From NCBI RefSeq assembly GCF_000006405.1, contig NW_003206658.1, positions 376,474-440,473 of the forward strand: 64,000 nucleotides of DNA, in the 5' to 3' direction. Shown here piece by piece: positions 30,786-40,148 of this stretch. This stretch comes from Perkinsus marinus ATCC 50983. Lineage: Eukaryota > Perkinsozoa > Perkinsida > Perkinsidae. Position 1 is the stretch's first letter. Each line of letters opens with the position of its first letter. The notes under the pieces were generated by a model. The model made no database searches. It was not told where the DNA came from and worked only from the letters and a program-made list of their open reading frames with translations. A program made the position numbers and the translations under genes.

Positions 30786-31064
30786 CATTCTTGTATATCC
30801 ATAACTACATATTTGTATATATTTCATATTTATATTTATAAACATTGGAGATATCAACAACTTCATCCCAAGATCAAATACATGATGAGCCCCCCCCCCA
30901 ATTCTCTTACCAGGTGTCGAAGCCTGTGACCCCTCAACTGCTCGCTGCCTTCTTCGTCTCCGTGAGTGCTTCATAGCTAAGCATAGGGTGATCAACAGTT
31001 CCAACAGGAAGTATCTAAAACATAATGAAGTCCATTCGACTGATACAAACACGAGTAAGGACAT
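30723..31064 (-). CDS. Possible small membrane protein or exon
   Basis: Open frame with a hydrophobic start (LCFRYFLLELLITLCLAMKH) and a basic run (SRRRRRQRAVEGSQASTPG), then a ggtaagaga donor at about 30911. Downstream codons run into MITE B6. Unrecognised; it could be an upstream exon of the membrane protein or a spurious frame. Confidence 0.25.
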   Translation of the reverse strand: MSLLVFVSVEWTSLCFRYFLLELLITLCLAMKHSRRRRRQRAVEGSQASTPGKRIGGGAHHVFDLGMKLLISPMFININMKYIQICSYGYTRMELHLFYVKWRSTPCEERDVK

Positions 31065-31166
31065 TAATTTCGCGCTTGGGTTTACATCAGTGCATATTTT
31101 AGTGACGCGGTCTGTAAAAGCACTTAATTTTCATAATTAAAGAGATTAATTCCACCGCTAGAGCAT

Positions 31167-31449
31167 CAGTGTTGGAGAAATATATGTTCGCTTCCCTCAG
31201 CTGAGCTCAGGAGGTTGCTCACTAATTATAGAGATTAGGAATCGGAGTGTACGGAGGAGTTTCACCCTAGTGATATGAAAAACATATTTCACGATTACTG
31301 CATATCACCGCAAATTTCGCAAAGTTTTTCACCGAGTTTTACGCCATTCCCCGTAAAACGGGTGAAACTCCAGAGTTCAATAACAATTTCTCCACAATTT
31401 TCATATTCTCACCAACACCACATGTAGTGCATATTTTTCCCCCACACTG
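31167..31449. mobile_element. MITE family A, copy 9, interrupted by a family B element
   Basis: CAGTGTTGGAGAAATATATG then TTCGCTTCCCTCAGCTGAGC; after the B insertion it resumes with AATTTTCATATTCTCACCAA and ends CCCACACTG. Confidence 0.85.
31255..31372. mobile_element. MITE family B, copy 7, nested in A copy 9
   Basis: GGAGTTTCACCCTAGTGATA to AAACGGGTGAAACTCCA, inserted inside the family A element. Confidence 0.85.
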
Positions 31450-31519
31450 AATATCAGAGAAATGGCGTAAAACGTCACTAAAACGTGTATTTTTTCCAAT
31501 ACCAACCACACTGATATGA

Positions 31520-31642
31520 TTGGAGTTTCAGTCGTTTTTACGTGAAGTGGCGTCGTAAAACTCGGTGAAAAACGCGACATTCGCGGTGATATGCAGTAGT
31601 CGTGAAGTATGTTTTTCATATCACTAGAGTCAAGAAACTCCA
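31520..31642. mobile_element. MITE family B, copy 8
   Basis: TGGAGTTTCAGTCGTTTTTA to CACTAGAGTCAAGAAACTCC then A. It ends about four bases beyond the stop codon of the (-) membrane protein, so it forms the start of that gene's 3' UTR. Confidence 0.8.
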
Positions 31643-31645
31643 TTA

Positions 31646-32200
31646 TTACATTACAATGTAGCCCACCAGCAGGACGATAAGCACCACGAACACATAGAGT
31701 ACAGCCATACCATCACTCTGGTNNNNNNNNNNNNNNNNNNNNNNNNNNNNNNNNNNNNNNNNNNNNNNNNNNNNNNNNNNNNNNNNNNNNNNNNNNNNNN
31801 NNNNNNNNNNNNNNNNNNNNNNCATTCTGGTTCATACCACACCTCTTTGAAACGAACTCGGAATAAACCACGACTACTCGTGAGAACACTGAACTATCAG
31901 CTCCTCTCACTTTGATCCCCTCCTTGCAGGAGGTCGTTGATGATAGTATCAAACGTTTGAAACATTAGCACTCCCACGAACATGCTGAGGGAATGCCCAA
32001 TCATCTGGTACGTCCTCAAGCATAGTCTTGTCGTATTCACAGCCCAGAATAACACCAACACATACGACAGCATTCCATACAGTACCAAGGCAACAGCAAG
32101 CTCGTCGTTTCTCTCATCAACGACAGTCGGGGTGTCTGTGGGCATGGCAGACGAAGAAGAGAAACGATCCGATGTATTCACGCCTTGCGTAATTTCGTGG
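31646..32200 (-). CDS. Multi-pass membrane protein (interrupted by assembly gap)
   Basis: The exon at 32181-31897 has acidic N-terminal sequence (TPTVVDERNDE), then hydrophobic LAVALVLYGMLSYVLVLFWA, a CLRTYQMIGH motif and GHSLSMFVGVLMFQTFDTII. After the 100-N gap (31723-31822) the last exon reads AVLYVFVVLIVLLVGYIVM-stop, another membrane helix, with TAA at 31646-31648. Upstream, a cgcaag acceptor near 32182 is preceded by an antisense 19-mer. I do not recognise the family, and the start is unknown. Confidence 0.5.
31723..31822. other. Assembly gap (100 N)
   Basis: A run of N inside the membrane-protein gene. A round 100 usually marks unknown length. Confidence 0.99.
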
Positions 32201-32209
32201 CGCAGCGGT
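32191..32209 (+). repeat. 19-mer copy 11
   Basis: AATTTCGTGGCGCAGCGGTC, antisense to the membrane-protein gene, next to a putative acceptor. Confidence 0.7.
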
Positions 32210-32325
32210 CATGTCCATAACGTCATAAAACCCGTGCCGAATTTATTCAACACAAGCCTAATCCACGAGGGCCAAGAAAACCATCACAATTTATTCAGCA
32301 ATAGTATACATCTAGAGAGGATCAT

Positions 32326-34632
32326 CGTCGTCGATGGTGACGGTACTTCTCCCCGGCATCCCACGTGTCACCACTATCCCTACTCTCCACCACTGCTCGA
32401 ATCATCTCATATGCATCTCGATCTTGCAGCATCGCTCCGCCCTAAAAACAATACTTTTTTTCGACGGACCCATCATATAACAGATGGACACAATCGGACC
32501 TAATTTGTATCTTACCACGATGAACCTAAGATACGCACCCTCCTCTTACCGTAGCATTCTTGATCAATGTAGCCGCCTGCACGAACTGAATAAAAGCCTT
32601 GTCCTTCCCCCGCAATTTTATCCGCGGTAACGGCGGTAACTTCTCCTCACCAACATCGTCGGCCCCATCGCCATCAACGGCCCTCAATACCTTCACCAAA
32701 TCGATCGCCGTGGCGGGCGCGGGTGGCACTGCATGCCCAGCTTGCTGCAGTTGAAAATGCACAAGTGGCAGCAAAATCGACTCCACCGTTTTCCGCACCG
32801 CTGGATGCGATTCAATCAGCCTCTTCACATCGCTCGAAATCGGATTTCCACTTCTATCAGCATTCTGATTCTCCTCCGCAACAAGCGTCAACAACGCGGC
32901 CATCGTTCTCGATGATCTCGGCATTCCCGACAGATGTGCCAACGCGCTTTGCAGTGCCCTCACAGGGCTCTCAGCCGCCGAGGGATTTACCCTCACAAAC
33001 AGCGGGGGCTCCGGCAGCTCCGGTGGGGGGCCCTGATGGGGGGCTGCGAACATCCCCATATGCATATGTTGGGCCGCTGCTGCTGCCGCTGCCCAAGGCG
33101 ACATGCCTGCCCTCACTGCTCCTAACGCCGATTGAGGCAGCCCTCCCAAGGGCGACCCAAACCCTGCCGCTGCCGCCGCTGCCGCTGCTGCTGCCGCTGC
33201 GTGGAAGGACGGGGACATGCCCATAGGCCCAAGGGCACCCTTGCCACCCTTTCCTACACCACCACCCTTCCTATGATGCACCAATGGAGGGCTGTAGGGG
33301 GCAGCTAGCATGGCCGGCCGGTACAGAGCCCCAGGGGGCCTACGAGAAGCAAAAGGCCCGCCTTGGACCATCTCAGATGGCGCGGGGGAAGGCTGCGGCT
33401 GCTGCTGTTGCTGGACACCCGTAGACTGAATAGCAACAACAACAACAACCACGTCACAATCCAGCGTCAATATTGTATCCCTTTTCAATGCGGCCACAGC
33501 GATGGCGAAACTAGAGCGGTATTTCCCATCTAGTGCATATTTTCACAGAAACAAGCACATGGTCAACTACATGTGCTGCTGACATATGAAAATTCCTACC
33601 AGATTTTGGTTTCCCCACACCCCTGCCCCAAATGCATAGGCAATAGTGAGGAAGCTCCTGAACTCAGCTGAGGGAAGCGAACCTATATTCCTCCAACACT
33701 GCGCCTGGCCACCCTCGGTTTTTCTACGCATTTACACTGAATGGCGCTCACCCACATCTACCGTATCAAGTCGGCATCATACGCTATGAGCAACCGTGTT
33801 GGCAAGTATGTTCGGTTTCCTCAGCTGAGCTCGGGAAGTATCACTACGACTCGAAAAAAGCCGACGAGATTTTACCACACTTTCCTCAAAACTTCCAACA
33901 CGCGTATTTGAGGATCGAGTGAGTATTTTCGAATGAAAATGAACAACGAAGACTAAAAAATATGAGCTTTCCCAGAACCGGCAGCTGAACGTTGAATTTA
34001 ATCCTATGATGGATTCATGAGGGGTCCGCTGATGACCCCTCCAGCTTCCCCAACAAGAATAGCAGTGGGGCGGCGTCCCAAGTCAATACTACTACCATTG
34101 TCTGTTGGTAGGGCATCGGGGCGGTCGTTGTTGCCAGTCCTACTCGGCCGTCCATCGAGACTTTGAAGTCATTGTGGCAGTGGACTTGGATGAATCTCTG
34201 TAACCTATAAGAAACCACTCGTCAGTGGGCAGCGTTCATACCGTCACGCGCCACGAAATTGACTGCCTACGACCTGGACTTAACAAGGAACAGAGGGATT
34301 CGACTCTCACCGAGTTTCCATAATTCACTCTCGTTCAGTGAAAAGGCGAATTAGATAAAACATCACATACGCCGAGGGGAGATTCAGCCTCACCTCATTC
34401 CCATTCTAGGTAGCATAGTCCCAACAGTAGGATCCGTCTCGAGGACTCCTATAGGGATCCCTTCCCCACCACTATTGGCAGACCATCGACCCACAGCGTC
34501 CCGTATGGACAGCTTGATCTGCTCTACTATGGCCCCTGAGGCAGCAGGGTCAGTAGGGGGGAGAGGGGGGCCACCGGTTGGGTAGTTGCCTGGAGGGCTG
34601 GGACTCCCTCCAGGAGGCATTGGTGAGGACAT
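32326..34632 (-). CDS. Ala/Pro/Gly-rich low-complexity protein
   Basis: Gene model: first exon 34632-about 34396 (MSSPMPPGGSPSPPGNYPTG; VEQIKLSIRDAVGRW; GIPIGVLETDP), an exon about 34206-34090 (LQRFIQVHCHNDFKVSMDGR), the large exon 33497-about 32550, and a last exon 32440-32326 (GGAMLQDRDAYEMIRAVVES, then RHHRRR-stop). The large exon has Gln/Pro runs, two poly-Ala tracts, MHMGMFAAPHQ, and conserved-looking helices (LFVRVNPSAAESPVRALQSA; SDVKRLIESHPAVRKTVESI). It looks like a nuclear or RNA-associated scaffold; no named domain was recognised. Linkage of the 34-kb exons to the large exon is assumed from strand, spacing and style. MITEs A10 and A11 lie between them. Confidence 0.55.
32504..32535 (-). 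repeat. GTATCTT foldback in Ala/Pro-rich gene intron
   Basis: GTATCTTA-ccacgatgaacc-TAAGATAC is an 8-bp perfect stem, with CGGACCTAATTT before it as in the other copies. Confidence 0.75.
33532..33701. mobile_element. MITE family A, copy 10
   Basis: TAGTGCATATTTTCACAGAA then ACATGGTCAACTACATGTGC, ending TATATTCCTCCAACACTG. Confidence 0.8.
33797..33840. mobile_element. MITE family A, copy 11 (fragment)
   Basis: CGTGTTGGCAAGTATGTTCG then GTTTCCTCAGCTGAGCTCGG only. Confidence 0.65.
34242..34260 (-). repeat. 19-mer copy 12
   Basis: Exact core, sense to the Ala/Pro-rich gene, upstream of the ttcttatag acceptor of its second exon. Confidence 0.8.
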
Positions 34633-34918
34633 GGAAACTACTGAGGAGAAGATCTATGCCGCTTTTTCCAAATATGTACGCTCTTTCCATTTCTGCCGAA
34701 CCACGTATAAGGAGGAAGTAAATGGAGACACCTGCTTTATAGTGAATCACACACAGTAGGGAGTGCGATGTTATTGTGATGCACATGGTAGGGGACTGCG
34801 TAATCATCGAAAGCAAGATCTATTATTCAGCGCGGAACCGACAGAACGATTTCAAGAAATAGACAACGGTAGTAGCGCGCGCCCGAAAAATGTTTGTGGT
34901 TAGTTGAATTTCACGTCG

Positions 34919-35320
34919 TCAAATGTGTAGGTGCAGCGTACATACACAGTTAGGCTTGAAAGAGTTGAGTTTGACGATCGCATAGAATCGGGGAATATTA
35001 AACCTCGAAACAAAGTTGAGGGTTAAAAAATTACAGCCCGCGAAGATTGAACCCGAGCCATTACTGGTGAAACCTTGAAGTTTAACCAATACACTATTCA
35101 CCATTGATATGTATAACGATCTTGCACCGTCCCCAATTCCGGATCTTGATCCCAAATCTTTCGTCCCCTGAAGTTGTTGTGTGATTCTTGTATACCACTC
35201 CTCCGTCACATCATGCCCGAATAGGGCCCTCCAAAGACATATATTGATGTCTTTGTTTAACCTTAGACCGCAGCATTTGTCTATGCGACTATTCCACCGA
35301 TGATGATCCATACGCTTCAT
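34919..35320 (-). CDS. Possible exon(s), unrecognised
   Basis: Open frame with CLWRALFGHDVTEEWYTRIT then QQLQGTKDLG and DGARSLYISMVNSVLVKLQ, plausible as coding. The 3' part contains an antisense T-arm-like GATTGAACCCGAGCC near 35045 and is probably intron. Function unknown. Confidence 0.3.
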   Translation of the reverse strand: MKRMDHHRWNSRIDKCCGLRLNKDINICLWRALFGHDVTEEWYTRITQQLQGTKDLGSRSGIGDGARSLYISMVNSVLVKLQGFTSNGSGSIFAGCNFLTLNFVSRFNIPRFYAIVKLNSFKPNCVCTLHLHI

Positions 35321-36172
35321 CCGAACCTATTTCATAGGATACTGGATGACTAGCTCGAGATAGCTGAGGTGGCTTATATTCACTACGTTATTGATTCAAC
35401 GATAGAAGCTGTATCAAAGCCGCATTAATGATACGGCTCTGGAGTCCTCAATTAAAGATCTTATTTATTATATATATACTGTCTATTTATATTTCACCTA
35501 TTTACTAATTATTCGTACGTTGATATTTCATATGCAACATACTAGTAGGAATTGCTTAAGATTTGCTGTGTACTATCAACATATGTGAACGAAAATAGTA
35601 TCGCGCGCGTGTGATGCCTCGGATGGTAAAAAGACGAATAGCTGACGATAGGTCTATTCGTCAGTAGTCAGATTATGAGGCTTCGTCGTTAGACATGACT
35701 AGGAGAGCCACGTGACGTGATAATGGGGTTATTTGCTAATTATACTCCCCGACCAATGGAGAACATCTATAGGCAGATAAACTATACTGAACAGAGGCCA
35801 AGAGATACAACAATACATGTCTCCTTCCTTTACAGTATTCTAATTGACTTGTAGTAGACTATTGCCTACACAATCAAGAGAATAATAATCATATAAAATC
35901 ACAATTTCTCGTTCCTATTTATTGCAAATACTAGGAGTAACCTGCATTCGCACATCGCCCCACTCCTGTGCGTATCCACTTCTGTCCCCATTCACAAACT
36001 ATGAGGAGTGTCTCACCGTGAACATCAGAATTTGCTTGTCCCACAGGAATGCATCAGCTCATTACCATTACAGAAGCTAAAGCGTGCACTGAGTCCAATC
36101 GTTCAACGTGGTCCCAATCGAGATCATCATCGAGACATGAGACTCTGTGTCGATAACCCAACCCTCAACATG
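35321..36172. other. A/T-rich intergenic region
   Basis: Upstream of the fragment at 34.9-35.3 kb and downstream of the AAA+ gene. It includes TATTATATATATACTG near 35467. No gene or known repeat was seen. Confidence 0.5.
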
Positions 36173-37694
36173 TTACGAAGAAACGTTGCAAAGATCACTA
36201 ACATTTCCATCGACCTTCATTCTAACAGCATCACAGGCGGCCTCTCTCGCCTTCCACACAATCTCAGCCGGCGAGAGAAAACCGAGGCCCGTCGCTGGGA
36301 GTGGCAGACCCTGTGCACTCTTCTGATAAAGTCTCTCGGCTGTGATGGGATCAAGAGTTGCATCAAGTTGGACCTCTATGCATTTCTCCCGCAATCTTGA
36401 ATGGACTTTAGAAGCGTCAACAGTAGTCATGGCCAACAATCCCCAGCCGGCGTCGTCAATGCCATACTGCAGCAAAGTCACCAGCAACCGTTGAACGGTA
36501 CCGCTCACACTGCCCACGTCCGCGGGAGCAAGAGACTCGACGTCGTCAATGAGGATAGCGAAGGGGCCTGGCTCTTTGCGAATGTCACTAAGAAGCTTAG
36601 CAAGTTTGGCCTCTGAAGCACCCACCAAGCTGGATAGAATGTCCGAAGCCTTCAAGCGGAGCACCGATCGAGCTCCGATGGCTCGAGCAAGGAGATTCGA
36701 TAGAAACGTCTTACCAGATCCCGAAGCTCCAGTGATAAGAATGCTGTGGAAATCACGAGGAAGACCTGGCCCAAATTTAGACACGACAGAATCCTTTAGG
36801 AGAGCCACTTGAGGCTTTGAGCCGAAGAACTCCTCCAGAGGGGAAGAGACTTTCACCATCGTCTCTGAGTTCCCACCGTCGCAGAGACACGGCCGACCAG
36901 CCAACACTGGAGGAACATCAGAGGCCTTCCGTTGGAGCTGAGCTACTGCTCGGACCACGTCAGTACAGGAGGGACTATCGCGGCCACCATCGATCGCCTT
37001 CAGGCAGGCGAAGCGGTACACACTTGCGAGATCGCAGATGAGCATTCCCTCCGTAAGGTCAACAGCAGTACGCGTAGCGCATGATGACAGGCACCGAGAG
37101 AAGTAGTCCAATCGCTGGGCGTCGTCAAGAGGGCCGAGTTCGATGTAGCCGTCAGCGAAAGCTGGAGAGTCTTCCTTAGAAATTACTGGCACCAGACATA
37201 CCATCGGACCGCGACAGGGTAAGTGCTCCAACACAGCTTCAACAGCCAAGGCCTCATCCTGACCAAGGTCTGACCACCCCTCGAGGACCAAGATGCTGTT
37301 GCTTTCGTGAGGGATACGTCGATAGCGATGCTCGATGGTATCCATGAAGTGGGCCAGAGGATTGCTGTACACTACCGAGTCACGAGAGCACCTGAACACA
37401 CGAATGATCGTGAGTCTTATGTTGGTCCCGACTATTGCCATTGGTGTAAGTGACGGAGACTCACTCAAGAAGGTCGATGGTCATCGTGTCCCAAGCAGCC
37501 TCTGCAGCAGCCGCCGCTTGAATGGCCGAACACAATGCGGTCTTGCCGCTGCCGCTACGACCCGCTACGACGATGCTAAGTGGTTCCTCGCCACTCGAAT
37601 CGATGGCTTCCAGGATCGACGTAGCAGCAGCTTCTACTCCTGCTAGATCAGCTGTGATCCGAGGAAGCCAGCTGTGCGCTACTGACATGAACAA
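36173..37694 (-). CDS. AAA+ ATPase with two P-loop modules, second Walker B altered
   Basis: Exon 1 37694-37465 and exon 2 37415-36173, joined across a 49-nt intron (TIDLL-E-LTIIRVF). D1: Walker A VVAGRSGSGKTAL, Walker B region ILVLEGWSDL (Asp-Glu pair lost). D2: FGSKPQVALLKDSV, Walker A ILITGASGSGKTFLSNLLAR, LVGASEAKLAKLL, Walker B FAILIDDVESLAP (DD rather than DE), sensor region LLAMTTVDASKVHSRLREKC. The tandem layout and the GxSEAKL/ESLAP blocks place it among type II AAA proteins (CDC48/PEX1-PEX6/AFG2/NSF). The sequence is too divergent to choose between them, and D2 DD is also seen in NSF. It has almost no N-domain: the first P-loop starts near residue 44. The EGLN-type gene ends 153 bp upstream on the same strand. 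Confidence 0.75.
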
Positions 37695-37847
37695 CTAACT
37701 GTCACTCACAACTCAATAAGAAACTCCAAGTACGATCTCAACATTCCCACGACCGTTAATACTCTGACTTGGAGGGCCTCGATACCGAAGCCTCGCGAAT
37801 GGCGCTCTCTAAGACCCTAGATCAACACAAGGCAAGAGGGAGGTTGT

Positions 37848-38990
37848 TCAAGTAGCAACGGAATGGTCATGCACACTATGGCCACCCATGCGGACGATCT
37901 CATTCCGGAGCTTCTCCGTTTCCTCCGAGTTAGGCCCATCGGAAGTGGCCCGGGCTCTGGCGGCGAAGTCCATATACCAAGTAGTGATGGCTAGTCGATC
38001 AAGGTCTCCTGTCACTGGAAGCACCTGACTAGTAGCAATCAGAATTTCGTGGCGCGCGGTCAAGCTGGCTACCTCATGTGGTACTCGATCGCTGAGGAAA
38101 ACTAATAACCGGCCGCCTTTCGGGCAGATATCCGTTGCGACTTCCGAGCCATCTTCTGCAGTGTGGAATACCCGAAGTGCCTGTGACCAGAGGGAATGCG
38201 ATTTCACAAAGGAGTGGTATGAGCCCTACACCTCCATGACTACTCATCTCCCAACTATCAGGATTGAGATATACCATCACCGTCAAGATTCTCCCATCGT
38301 CAATGGGATTATCGATATGCCGAATATATCGCGCGACCGCGTTACCACTTCCTATACCTAGCAGAGTAGGGTGCCAAGTACGAACCCGAGAATTTGGTGG
38401 CGCGCGATCATTATCAGATAGGTCACCTGGATAGACAGCTATCATGGAGCTCTGTGCCACCACCGTGTCCACTTCCTCCAACGCTGGACATCTTTTATTT
38501 CGAACCAAATTCTGGACGATACCGTCCATACCTGAACACGCTCATATTTGAACCGGCATGGAGTGTAGCCATGACCTGCTCTCAACCACTTGTAACTGAT
38601 CGGACAGTCGTCATCCTCAGGAGACAGCCATCGCACAAAGTCCCCTCGGGAGCTCTCTTCAACGTATCTGAGCTACAGCCTCTACAGTACTGCGAGAGCA
38701 TCTCTAGCAATGACTTCATATTCTGACCAGACCTGCCGCCTCCCATCCTTCCTCTCTGGAAATTGGCCTCCCCTGAGCCGACTCCAATTTATTCAATCAC
38801 CGACAGTTCGAACCCACCAGAGTGATATCGGTCCATCCAGAGGGACCGCATCCTCCCAACAGCATTCATGTCGATGAAGCCCTCAACGACCGCCCATCCC
38901 CGCTCAGCCAAAGCCTCCGCCAGAGCCGCTGACTGACTCGCGGTCAAGGCCGGAGGGCATCCTCATTCCGGGTCTTCTTCGTAGCCTGTC
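37848..38990 (-). CDS. EGLN/PhyA-type prolyl 4-hydroxylase (2-oxoglutarate/Fe oxygenase)
   Basis: Exons read ALAEALAERGWAVVEGFIDM then NAVGRMRSLW (about 38965-38810), SSMIAVYPG, IGSGNAVARYIRHIDNPIDD then GRILTVMVYLNPDSWEMSSH, ALRVFHTAEDG, GGRLLVFLSDRVPHE and VLPVTGDLDRLAITTWYMDF then AARARATSD, with stop at 37848. All catalytic residues are present: HxD in RHIDNP, the distal His in PHE, and the Arg of RLAITTWY that binds 2-oxoglutarate. The order matches EGLN/PHD enzymes. In protists the same family (PhyA) hydroxylates Skp1 in an oxygen-dependent way, which is the likely role. Introns proven by continuity are 49 nt, 48 nt (38072-38025) and 69 nt (38426-38358); the last two carry the 19-mer antisense. 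The extreme N-terminus and the 5' start are unresolved. Confidence 0.85.
38043..38062 (+). repeat. 19-mer copy 13 (antisense, 48-nt EGLN intron)
   Basis: AATTTCGTGGCGCGCGGTCA; removing intron 38072-38025 restores SDRVPHEVLPVTGD. Confidence 0.85.
38391..38410 (+). repeat. 19-mer copy 14 (antisense, 69-nt EGLN intron)
   Basis: AATTTGGTGGCGCGCGATCA; removing intron 38426-38358 restores IAVYPGIGSGN. Confidence 0.8.
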
Positions 38991-39018
38991 AAGGGCAGCC
39001 TTCAACAACCACCATCTC

Positions 39019-39803
39019 ATCTAGTGACATGACCATGGTCGTAGTGGCCGCCTATCAGAGTGAGGCACATCTCTATTTCTCGCGACTTAGCCTTCAGCTC
39101 ACTCTGGGCCGTCGCTACCTGTCAGCCGACTGCGAAACGCAGTGTGGGAAAATATGTACGTGTCGGTGACAATATGGAAATTCTGAGGAAATTCTTTTTG
39201 TATACTTCTACCCGAGTTATCGATGAAACTCCTGAGCTCAGCTGAGGAAAGCCAACACATATTCCAACACTGTCCCCGGCCAGGTACCTCCTGTTCGGCC
39301 CTATCCTTTTCTCTAGCGACCTCCACCACTGTCGCGGTTGCCTCTGAGACATCTTGAATGATCCTAAACACCCGATTATTTTTCGACTAACACGGAAGGA
39401 CCTGAGATTCCACCAAGTCCGGGCCCTACCGCTCCTGCTCGGCTCCAGCTTTCATTATCGCCTCGCTGAGGCGTTGGGTTCTCTCGGCGTGTGTCTGGAA
39501 CATCGAGAATTGCATTTGACGGTTTTTTCATCAGAATCTGCCCACCTGCATGGCCGCACGCAGGTCTGCAACTTGTTCGGCCAAAGTTGGTGTCTTCCCG
39601 CCGGCTCCTCTACACTCTGCCCCATGAGCCTGCCAGGGCCTCTACAACGCCTCGCGCCCGACAATGCAGACTTCCTTCCAATGCTGTAGCTGATGGTCTT
39701 TGGAACAATACTTCACATCCTGGCATCGACTACACGTGTATGGATGTGGCCACTCGCCCACTTCGCCACAGTAAGCACAGGGAGTATATACAATGGTAGC
39801 CAT
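39019..39803 (-). CDS. MYND zinc-finger protein with coiled coil
   Basis: ATG 39803: MATIVYTPCAYCGEVGEW, then TCSRCQDVKYCSKDHQLQHW and KEVC, a complete MYND finger (paired CxxC, then YCSxxHQxxHW...C). Next come coiled-coil exons (TLAEQVADLRAAMQ; MFQTHAERTQRLSEAIMKAG; IIQDVSEATATVVEVAREKD then RAEQE) and a last exon VATAQSELKAKSREIEMCLT ending HYDHGHVTR-stop at about 39019. The intron before the last exon (gtacctgg...gctgacag) holds MITE A12. MYND domains bind proline-rich partners; no SET domain is present, so this is not an SMYD methyltransferase. The stop codon abuts the leader of the EGLN-type gene. Confidence 0.75.
39140..39272. mobile_element. MITE family A, copy 12, in MYND-gene intron
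   Basis: CAGTGTGGGAAAATATGTAC to CCAACACATATTCCAACACT then G, with CAGCTGAGGAAAGCC inside. Confidence 0.85.
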
Positions 39804-39869
39804 AACCCGTTCTGAACGACCGAATGGCTAGGGAAAAGAATCAATACTGTGGCCGACGAGGACCAAATT

Positions 39870-40026
39870 TTGGGGGAATATATGCTTGGGCCCATCTGCT
39901 GAGCTCAGGAGTTTCCTCACTAACTATTGGAGTCAACGTACGAATCAGAAACCAACAAAAAAATTCCTAAAATTTTCATATTGTCACCGACACATGTAGC
40001 TGACCATGCACATTTTTCCCACACTG
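39870..40026. mobile_element. MITE family A, copy 13
   Basis: TTGGGGGAATATATGCTTGG then CTGCTGAGCTCAGGAG, ending TGTAGCTGACCATGCACATT then CCCACACTG. It lies between the MYND gene and the adenylation gene. Confidence 0.8.
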
Positions 40027-40148
40027 GCGAGGCCCATGGTCGGCCAACAACGCATATCCCTGCTTCTAGTAAAGCAACAATCTCCTCCTCCCCACTACTA
40101 ACACAACTCGTGATAGGATCATTGAAAGCATACAAGGAACTATCATTA

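Noticed and set aside
30721-31064. Treating the Arg-rich small membrane frame as a solid gene
   Set aside because: The frame enters MITE B6 and ends near it; only the first 50 residues look coding.
32723-33226. (+) 167-aa ORF rich in Ser/Pro/Leu
   Set aside because: It is the antisense of the Ala/Pro/Gln-rich (-) exon; high-GC low complexity keeps both strands open.
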